In this document: in pieces, positions 1 through 5,039 of the stretch
Layout: each line of letters begins with the position of its first letter
Position numbering within the stretch: the stretch's first letter is position 1
Assembly (NCBI GenBank): GCA_003978405.1
Contig: QNZU01000034.1
Coordinates: 1 to 23,008, forward strand
Direction of reading: 5' to 3'
Length of the DNA stretch: 23,008 bases
Origin: Sulfurospirillum sp.
GTDB taxonomy: Bacteria > Campylobacterota > Campylobacteria > Campylobacterales > QNZT01
Translations under genes and position numbers: made by a program
Notes under the pieces: model-generated
The model's input: only the letters and a program-made list of their open reading frames with translations
Database searches by the model: none
What the model was told of the DNA's origin: nothing

Positions 1-692
1 TCAGGAACAACAGGAGACACAGTGATCAGATCCGAATATATTCCAACTGATCCTGGAGAATACTTTATTTCGAACAGTGCGGTGTGTGGTCGAAATGAAA
101 TATTGCGCATTGTAGATTTTTTGTCTCCTTCAAAACGAAAACCTTGAAAATAGGTGTCAGGGCTATCTGCAATCCATATTTTAGGGGTCTCATCGGTAGC
201 CAATAACACTCCTTGAATGGTGAGGAAACCTTCTTCGGTGCACCGCACCATAGATTCAGGATTCAGTGATAATGTGTCTTCGGAAGCGATAATTATGGCT
301 TGGTTACTGTCTAAAATGAATTGTTTAGAAAGTTCGAGCCAGCGATTGCCTTTTCGTTCAAAATCTTTCAATTTCTCATTTAAAAGTTCCAAAACTGTTC
401 TATTCTCTACTTTTGGTTTAAAATCTGGTCTTACTATAAGTGAACTAACACCAGATCTTTTTGCTTTTTCTTGTAATCTTTGTATATTTTCCAATGTAAA
501 ACTGCTATCTTTTAGATTTACATTTAGATCAACGATTCCTGGAAGCAGATACTTATTCTTAGCATCAATAGTTTTACAATCAATATCTTTGATATCTTTT
601 TGGATTTTTGTAATTTTGCCATCTTCTATCAAGATATCACAAATTTTTTCACCATCTTTTTGAGTCAGTTTTGCATTTTTGATAAGTAACAT
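1..692 (-). CDS. Dihydroorotase-like protein (PyrC2 type), partial, with abnormal continuation
   Basis: This minus-strand frame is open from the ATG at 690-692 to the window edge (230 codons, no stop). AGGA lies just upstream of the ATG. Residues 1 to about 105 look like an amidohydrolase N-terminus: a small beta domain, then LPGIVDLNVNLKD near residues 49-61. Active dihydroorotases have a His-x-His zinc motif there. Here both positions are Asn, as in the second, probably non-catalytic dihydroorotase-like protein of Helicobacter and Campylobacter. From about residue 105-113 on, the protein no longer resembles that family. GC rises from about 27% (361-690) to about 41% (1-360, hand count). All four Arg codons before the change are AGA; all six after it are CGN. 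The first part is confidently a PyrC2-like N-terminus. The rest may be an assembly chimera, a foreign insertion or a true fusion, so the product downstream of about position 355 should not be trusted. Confidence 0.6.
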   Translation of the reverse strand, partial: MLLIKNAKLTQKDGEKICDILIEDGKITKIQKDIKDIDCKTIDAKNKYLLPGIVDLNVNLKDSSFTLENIQRLQEKAKRSGVSSLIVRPDFKPKVENRTVLELLNEKLKDFERKGNRWLELSKQFILDSNQAIIIASEDTLSLNPESMVRCTEEGFLTIQGVLLATDETPKIWIADSPDTYFQGFRFEGDKKSTMRNISFRPHTALFEIKYSPGSVGIYSDLITVSPVVP

Positions 693-713
693 CTATTCCT
701 ACTTATATTTTTT

Positions 714-880
714 AATCCAAATTTTGCATTAGATGCTGCCAGAGATGAGATAAAGATTGAGCCATAGGGTTTTAGTTAAAATTTGCAGGACTACCTGTTT
801 GGTAATTCAATAATTTTAACTAAAACCCTATGCTACAAAATTTGCTCAGATTTGGTAATATCTAATGCAAAATTTGGATT
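714..880. repeat. 167-bp nested imperfect palindrome between pyrC2-like gene and ppiB
   Basis: The outer arms, 714-733 (AATCCAAATTTTGCATTAGA) and 861-880, are perfect 20-bp reverse complements. Inside them, 764-783 (ATAGGGTTTTAGTTAAAATT) and 812-831 are a second perfect 20-bp pair. The segments between (734-763 and 832-860) also pair in part, so the whole block is one long imperfect palindrome with a loop of about 28 bases. It fills most of the gap between two divergent genes. I see no ORF in it and no convincing target-site duplication. It could be a miniature inverted-repeat (MITE-like) element, a fold-back element or a structured transcript. Copy number elsewhere in the genome is unknown. 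Confidence 0.8.
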
Positions 881-904
881 TAAATATTATACTAAATTTT
901 TCGG

Positions 905-910
905 TATAAT
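905..910 (+). promoter_or_regulatory. Probable -10 box of ppiB
   Basis: TATAAT preceded by GG lies 41 bases before the ppiB start, giving a predicted 5' leader of about 35 bases. No good -35 is seen, which is normal for the main sigma factor of Campylobacterota. It sits just outside the right end of the 167-bp palindrome. Confidence 0.6.
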
Positions 911-951
911 CATACCCTGCTTTATAAGCTAAAAAATATTTAGGAATATAT

Positions 952-1473
952 ATGTCAAATCTAAAAAATTACAACGACTTGAACCAAGAGGAGCTTGAGA
1001 GTTACCAATATGCAATCATATCTACCAATAAGGGTGATATAAAAGTCAAACTCTATCCGGATGAGACACCAATAACTGTGGCAAATTTTGCACACTTGGC
1101 AAACGAAGGGTTTTATGACGGATTAAAATTTCATAGAGTAATCCCGGGATTTATGGCTCAAGGTGGATGTCCAAACTCAAAAGACGGAGCAAGTGGTATG
1201 GCAGGAACTGGCGGTCCTGGATGGGCGATACCTTGTGAGTGTGACAAAAACACCCATACTCACCAAAAAGGAACTCTATCTATGGCACATGCGGGAAGAG
1301 ATACAGGAGGAAGTCAGTTTTTTATATGTTTCGTACCATGCCCTCATCTTGATGGTGTTCATACCGTATTTGGTGGTATTGAAGATGGTGATAAGGAGAG
1401 TTTTGAAGTATTAGATAGTATCGATATGAATGATGAGATCAAAAATATCAAAATTCTTTCATCATTAGATTAG
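952..1473 (+). CDS. ppiB: Peptidyl-prolyl cis-trans isomerase, cyclophilin type
   Basis: This 173-aa protein is a cytoplasmic-type cyclophilin with no signal peptide. Cyclophilins catalyse cis-trans isomerisation of peptide bonds before proline. The core motifs are clear: FHRVIPGFMAQGG at residues 60-72, with the catalytic Arg62 and Gln70; GSQFFICF at 120-127; and HLDGVHTVFG at 132-141, containing the usual ligand-contact His. The N-terminal 20 residues precede the conserved ISTNKGDIKVKLYPDETP strand and vary in the family. AGGA at 942-945 is six bases from the ATG, supporting this start. The gene stands alone on its strand between a divergent and a convergent neighbour. Its stop codon lies in the left arm of a 12-bp hairpin. 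Confidence 0.95.
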   Translation: MSNLKNYNDLNQEELESYQYAIISTNKGDIKVKLYPDETPITVANFAHLANEGFYDGLKFHRVIPGFMAQGGCPNSKDGASGMAGTGGPGWAIPCECDKNTHTHQKGTLSMAHAGRDTGGSQFFICFVPCPHLDGVHTVFGGIEDGDKESFEVLDSIDMNDEIKNIKILSSLD

Positions 1474-1490
1474 AGTAACTCTAATCTAAT
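1464..1490. terminator. Hairpin between convergent ppiB and repressor gene, holding both stop codons
   Basis: A perfect 12-bp inverted repeat, ATTAGATTAGAG / CTCTAATCTAAT, with a 3-base loop. The ppiB stop TAG (1471-1473) lies in one arm and the repressor stop TAG (complement of 1486-1488) in the other. No strong T-run follows on either side, so it is probably a weak or Rho-assisted bidirectional terminator or a 3'-end stabiliser rather than a textbook intrinsic terminator. Confidence 0.6.
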
Positions 1491-2139
1491 GCCCCCTCAT
1501 ACTACCTACAACCCTTCCTACAATCTCTACACTGTTTAAATCAACCTTTTCTACACTATACAAAGAGTTGTCAGAGATCAAATCCAAATTCCCATCTGAT
1601 CGTAAAGAGACCCTTTTTATAAAGAGTCCATTTGGAGTAGCCACTACAAATACACCCCCTTTTTTGACATCTTTTTGAGATCTGTTGATAAAAACCATGT
1701 CATTTTCATAAAATGTAGGCTCCATCGAATCACCCAAAACATTGATAGAGTCAATATATTTGATCTCTCTTTGACCGCCTAACATATCGATCATATGAGG
1801 ATCAAGCAACAAAGAATCATGCTCTTCATCATCTGTGAAACTTCCTCCACCGGCACTTGCATATATATCACCAAAATATCTGATATTGGCATATTTTTCC
1901 GTCTCACTCTCTAGTGATCTTGTAGCTTGGTTGTAAAAGAGCCAATTGATGGATATCTTTCTTTTTGCACAAAAATCGAGTATCTCTTCATACGGGATTT
2001 TGTTTCTGCTTTTCATCGTAGCAAAAGTCAGATGATTGATTCCAAGTGCATCAGCCACATCTTTGTCAAATACTCTCTTGTCTCCAAGCTCTTTAGATAT
2101 GACATCTTTTAACTTTGGAAGAATATCCTTGAAGGTCAT
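1486..2139 (-). CDS. CI/LexA-like transcriptional repressor with S24 peptidase domain
   Basis: This 217-aa protein has the layout of phage CI-type repressors. An N-terminal helix-turn-helix domain (about residues 5-70, resembling the CI-repressor HTH family) is followed by a LexA-like S24 domain. The S24 catalytic pair is present: Ser138 in GDSMEPT and Lys175 in GLFIKRV. An Ala-Gly pair, Ala96-Gly97 in IYASAGGGSF, sits where such repressors cut themselves. In the family, activated RecA triggers that cleavage and derepresses target genes. GGAG six bases before the ATG supports the start. No phage genes adjoin it, so it is either a domesticated repressor or a stand-alone stress regulator. A 19-bp palindrome at its own promoter suggests autoregulation, and a divergent small ORF may be its target. 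The true targets are not known. Confidence 0.85.
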   Translation of the reverse strand: MTFKDILPKLKDVISKELGDKRVFDKDVADALGINHLTFATMKSRNKIPYEEILDFCAKRKISINWLFYNQATRSLESETEKYANIRYFGDIYASAGGGSFTDDEEHDSLLLDPHMIDMLGGQREIKYIDSINVLGDSMEPTFYENDMVFINRSQKDVKKGGVFVVATPNGLFIKRVSLRSDGNLDLISDNSLYSVEKVDLNSVEIVGRVVGSMRGH

Positions 2140-2159
2140 AAGCCACTCCTTTTAAATAA

Positions 2160-2185
2160 ATATTTCAATTTGAAATATAATTATA
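2160..2185. promoter_or_regulatory. Divergent promoter with palindromic operator candidate
   Basis: A perfect 19-bp palindrome with a one-base centre, ATATTTCAATTTGAAATAT, lies at 2160-2178. A minus-strand TATAAT (complement of 2180-2185) points toward the repressor gene, so the palindrome would cover that promoter's start site. A plus-strand TATAAT at 2176-2181 overlaps the palindrome edge and points toward the small ORF at 2239. The placement fits autorepression by the S24 repressor and shared control of both sides. That link is inferred from position only. Confidence 0.6.
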
Positions 2186-2238
2186 CCATAAAAAAAAATT
2201 TTATTACAATATGCATAACAAAACAGAAGGAGTTTTAG

Positions 2239-2334
2239 ATGATTGAAATTTTAATAGTGATAATGGACATAACAGACAGAGTTTTAGATAAGATCGAAAA
2301 AGAGGTTTTGAAGATAAATTCATTTGTTCTTTAA
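2239..2334 (+). CDS. Candidate small protein of 31 aa
   Basis: The ORF begins with ATG at 2239 and ends with TAA at 2332-2334. It encodes a peptide starting MIEILIVIMDITDRVLDKIE, with a hydrophobic N-terminal third and a charged amphipathic helix-like remainder. AGAAGGAG (2226-2233) is a near-perfect ribosome-binding site with good spacing. A plus-strand TATAAT (2176-2181) or TACAAT (2205-2210) lies upstream, and a 10-bp hairpin begins at its stop codon. Together these suggest a real, independently transcribed unit. It is divergent from the S24 repressor and shares its operator region. I do not recognise the peptide. It could be a regulatory or membrane-associated small protein, or the region could act as a small RNA. 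Confidence 0.5.
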   Translation: MIEILIVIMDITDRVLDKIEKEVLKINSFVL

Positions 2335-2355
2335 GAGGATAAAACATCCTCTTAA
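2331..2355. terminator. Hairpin between small ORF and hpf
   Basis: A perfect 10-bp stem, TTAAGAGGAT / ATCCTCTTAA, with a 5-base loop AAAAC. It begins at the stop of the 31-aa ORF and ends just before the stop of convergent hpf. A clean U-tract is lacking, but position and symmetry suit a bidirectional terminator. Confidence 0.6.
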
Positions 2356-2359
2356 AATC

Positions 2360-2905
2360 TTAATACAAGCCAAACTTGTTATCTTTTCTCTTATAAAGAA
2401 CTCTTGTCTTTCCATCCAAGTCATTAAAGATAAAGAACTGTTTATTTGAGTTTTTGAGCATATCAAGAGCCTCTTCAATACTTAAAGGCTTGTAAAGATC
2501 AAGCTCCATAGGGATAATCTCATCGGTATCATCTTCAATACTTTCATCAATATCATCAGGCTCTAAGAAGTTAAGATTTTCTACATCGGTGAGCTTTGTA
2601 ACTCTGTGACTTACCTCTTTGTCATGGTGTCTTCTTAGAACTTTTTGAGCTCTCTCAGCCGCCAAATCGATAGCTGTATATAAATCTTTGTCATTTTGTT
2701 TGATAACTACAGTATTTTTTTGTGGAAGATTGATAGTAAATTCAACTAAATAACCCTTTTTACCATTTCTCTCATCCGCACTAACCACTGCTCTAGTGGA
2801 AATGATATCAAGATGATACTTTTTAAAGCTCTCCACTGCACTTTGAATATGTGTTCTGATTGCATCAGTCATCTCCAACTGTCTTGCACTGATATTTAAA
2901 TTCAT
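2360..2905 (-). CDS. hpf: Ribosome hibernation promoting factor, long form
   Basis: This 181-aa long-form HPF shuts down ribosomes in stationary phase by binding the 30S decoding region and pairing 70S ribosomes into 100S dimers. The N-terminal S30AE domain starts MNLNISARQLEMTDAIRTHI and spans about 95 residues. An acidic linker (EPDDIDESIEDDTDE) follows, then the C-terminal dimerisation domain (PLSIEEALDMLKNSNKQFFIF to RKDNKFGLY). I chose the ATG at 2903-2905 because AAAGGAGAG lies six bases upstream and this is the conserved start. The frame is open further upstream, but that extension crosses the promoter. It is a separate unit from the minor pilin genes upstream of it on the same strand. 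Confidence 0.93.
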   Translation of the reverse strand: MNLNISARQLEMTDAIRTHIQSAVESFKKYHLDIISTRAVVSADERNGKKGYLVEFTINLPQKNTVVIKQNDKDLYTAIDLAAERAQKVLRRHHDKEVSHRVTKLTDVENLNFLEPDDIDESIEDDTDEIIPMELDLYKPLSIEEALDMLKNSNKQFFIFNDLDGKTRVLYKRKDNKFGLY

Positions 2906-2936
2906 AATCTCTCCTTTAACTTGGATTTGCACCATA

Positions 2937-2942
2937 ATTATA
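2937..2942 (-). promoter_or_regulatory. Probable -10 box of hpf
   Basis: On the minus strand, GG-TATAAT lies about 30 bases before the chosen hpf ATG, giving a leader of roughly 23-25 bases. It falls only 18 bases beyond the stop of the upstream pilin-like gene, so hpf probably has its own promoter. Confidence 0.55.
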
Positions 2943-2959
2943 CCCAAACAGAGTAAATT

Positions 2960-3406
2960 TTATGGTTTTTGAAGTAATCTTTTATGAATAACTATTGGCT
3001 CACTTATGCCTGTATTGTCCATATTTACACTAACCCTTACATCAAGAAGTGCCGTCATATTGGATTCATCTGTCTTGATATTATTTGCCAACACTTGATT
3101 ACAGTTTGCCGGAGCACCTTTAAAAAAGTAGTAAACACTCACATTCGCCTCATGTGTAGGTGTGGCAGCATTTGGGTAGGTGATATTTACATGCTCTACA
3201 CAAGAGTTACTGTTATCATGACCTGAAATTGCAAGAAGAGTATATTCAACTGCACTTCTTGCTATAAGCTCTGCTTGCTCTTTTAGATATACATCTGTTG
3301 TCGATTTTAAAGATGCATGAGTAAGAGTCAGCATCAAGCTCATCAAAGTAGCCACAGCTACCATAATAATAATTGCCGTAATCAGTCCAAATCCTCTTCT
3401 CATCAT
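2960..3406 (-). CDS. Minor pilin-like protein, PilX/GspK-like N-terminus
   Basis: This 148-aa protein begins MMRRG-FGLITAIIIMVAVA. A prepilin peptidase site would fall after Gly5, followed by a hydrophobic helix of about 20 residues. The residue at mature position 5 is Thr rather than the usual Glu. That Glu is also absent in PilX- and GspK-type minor pilins, which sit at the pilus tip. The rest is a small globular domain with two Cys residues. It is the last of three pilin-like genes overlapping by one base (TGATG), so the genes are translationally coupled. The order and sizes resemble pilV-pilW-pilX of type IV pili, but type II secretion pseudopilins are an alternative. Confidence 0.7.
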   Translation of the reverse strand: MMRRGFGLITAIIIMVAVATLMSLMLTLTHASLKSTTDVYLKEQAELIARSAVEYTLLAISGHDNSNSCVEHVNITYPNAATPTHEANVSVYYFFKGAPANCNQVLANNIKTDESNMTALLDVRVSVNMDNTGISEPIVIHKRLLQKP

Positions 3407-4329
3407 CAGTATATCACCTTCTCTTTACAAAATCCATAAGGGGTTCCCGTAATATTTCCATCTTGGATACAGACCTTTATCCTAATACTGTTTCCTACCT
3501 GCATCGCCCTAAATGTAGATACATGTTCGGCTAATAAAGAGGATTTAGAGTCTGTACTATAATTCTCACCGTTCCATGGTTGGTAGTTGTATTTAAGCGT
3601 TAGATTAAAGTCATTATCTTTATCACCTTCTGGAACTATCGCATAGGCACTCCAAGCCAAAAGATACTGCTCACAAATCTCTCTTGAACCTATATCATCA
3701 AAATATAAATGGGTTTTATTATTTTTTTTATAAACTTTTATTGTCATATTGTTATCAAAAATAGCTGTATTTAAAGGTGCAGGTATATCCCATCCAAAAC
3801 GGCTCATATTACTATCTTTTTCACACATTGAATATAAGATTGCCCTACTATTTAGATTACTTATAACAACTTTTCCATCTGACAAGGTATCAATAACTGA
3901 CTTAGCGATACTCAAATCAGATCCTGGCATCAACACTTGTGTCCTATTTGTCTCAGAACTATTTACATCCACAAAGCCACTCCATCCTGGAGTTGAGTAA
4001 CTACCATTGCTCTCACCTATAAGGCTATCTCTGTCATATCCGATCCATTCAATCATATCAGGAGATACTGATGAGATATTATCATCACTAAGTTTCATAT
4101 ATCGGTTATCACTGGAATTTCTTCCTATCACACTCTCTTTGATTCTGTATTTTAATCGTTGTGAAATCACATCTAAAAGTAACTCTGTTTGAGTCTGAAG
4201 CCTGTTTGTGATCTGGGACTTCAAATAACCTTGATACATCTTTGCTATGATATCTGAGCCAATCATTCCTACAATTCCAAGGACTACGATGACAAATACC
4301 AGCTCTACAAGTGTAAATGCTTTTTTCAT
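3406..4329 (-). CDS. Minor pilin-like protein, PilW/GspJ-like
   Basis: This 307-aa protein opens MKKA-FTLVELVFVIVVLGIV, the type IV prepilin signature with Phe at +1 and Glu at +5. The residue before the cut is Ala4 instead of the more common Gly. The long hydrophobic helix is followed by a large globular domain of about 270 residues rich in Ser, Asn and Asp, with four Cys residues. That size fits a PilW or GspJ minor subunit rather than a major pilin. The start ATG overlaps the upstream stop as TAATG, and the next gene overlaps as TGATG. It lies in the middle of the three-pilin cluster and probably helps start or cap a thin pilus or pseudopilus in the periplasm. Confidence 0.75.
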   Translation of the reverse strand: MKKAFTLVELVFVIVVLGIVGMIGSDIIAKMYQGYLKSQITNRLQTQTELLLDVISQRLKYRIKESVIGRNSSDNRYMKLSDDNISSVSPDMIEWIGYDRDSLIGESNGSYSTPGWSGFVDVNSSETNRTQVLMPGSDLSIAKSVIDTLSDGKVVISNLNSRAILYSMCEKDSNMSRFGWDIPAPLNTAIFDNNMTIKVYKKNNKTHLYFDDIGSREICEQYLLAWSAYAIVPEGDKDNDFNLTLKYNYQPWNGENYSTDSKSSLLAEHVSTFRAMQVGNSIRIKVCIQDGNITGTPYGFCKEKVIY

Positions 4330-5024
4330 TATTTACTCTCCCTGTGAAGCTTCTTGTTTGCCCCGATATTTGAAGAGAATGCTCTTAGGATAAAAGGATC
4401 ATCACTGTAAGCACTCTCAACACTAATCTCTATCATTTTGATATTTGTTGATGTTGCTTTTTTATTATTTATATCAAAACTAAAATTTATATTTTGAGCA
4501 GATACTCCTTGGTATGTATTGGTGTCATCTAAAAAATAGACCAATGTTGTGATATTAAGATCACTACTGTTTAGATAATCAAAATCCCCTTTTACCCCAC
4601 TCCCATTGAGTGCTACTTGAGAACTGGTACCACTAAAATCATCGATATCATTAAAGTCTGCATCCTCTCGACCAATAGGTGTAGCCAAAGTTGTGTTGAT
4701 ATCAAAATGTCTTCTTTTAATATCTTGAATATGACCTTCTCTAAAATTTGCAGTTGTTCTATTTAATTCATCATCTCCACTAGTGTCAACAATAATATAA
4801 TCAACATAAGCTCCGGAAGCATTTATTTTTGTTGAGTTGTTATCCCACGAAAATGTGAGGATATTTCCAAGCTTTGTTCTTGCTGCCATGACCGATTCTT
4901 GAATTAGAGAGTATTGGTTACTTTTGTTTGACTCTCCTATAAGCATTGGAATACTCATCAAAGAGATTGCGATTATAACGATTGCCAACACTAATTCAAC
5001 TAAACTAAAACCTGCTCTTTTCAA
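4329..5024 (-). CDS. Minor pilin-like protein, PilV/GspI-like
   Basis: This 231-aa protein begins MKRAG-FSLVELVLAIVIIAI, a complete type IV prepilin motif with cleavage after Gly5 and Glu at mature position 5. The globular part has no obvious Cys. The start codon is TTG (complement of 5022-5024), chosen because it places the motif at the N-terminus and is preceded by AGGGGA at good spacing. It follows the 666-aa exported protein by only 15 bases and overlaps the next pilin gene by one base, so the four genes probably form one transcript. The assembly machinery (ATPase, platform protein, prepilin peptidase) is not in this window. Assignment to a type IV pilus or a type II-like system is therefore open. 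Confidence 0.75.
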   Translation of the reverse strand: MKRAGFSLVELVLAIVIIAISLMSIPMLIGESNKSNQYSLIQESVMAARTKLGNILTFSWDNNSTKINASGAYVDYIIVDTSGDDELNRTTANFREGHIQDIKRRHFDINTTLATPIGREDADFNDIDDFSGTSSQVALNGSGVKGDFDYLNSSDLNITTLVYFLDDTNTYQGVSAQNINFSFDINNKKATSTNIKMIEISVESAYSDDPFILRAFSSNIGANKKLHRESK

Positions 5025-5039
5025 ACAATTCCCCTAAAT

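Noticed and set aside
1..147. Plus-strand frame ending at 145-147 that reads like a plausible protein tail (TDPGEYFISNSAVC)
   Set aside because: It is short, runs off the window, and the opposite strand is open for the whole 692 bases. Given the doubtful origin of this segment I cannot choose it over the minus-strand frame, but it should be kept in mind.
217..663. Plus-strand open frame of 148 codons in the left edge region
   Set aside because: It lies opposite the longer minus-strand frame that encodes a recognisable dihydroorotase-like N-terminus, has no ribosome-binding site and gives a Ser/Phe-rich low-information protein.
1163..1414. Overlapping 83-codon frame inside ppiB
   Set aside because: It is a shadow in another frame of a clear cyclophilin and has no independent signals.
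1486..2139. S24 repressor as a sign of a prophage
   Set aside because: Neighbouring genes are all housekeeping; no integrase, structural or lysis genes and no attachment-site duplication were seen.
2906..2947. Longer N-terminus for hpf starting at 2947
   Set aside because: The extension reads through the probable -10 box and ribosome-binding site, and the family begins at the internal ATG.
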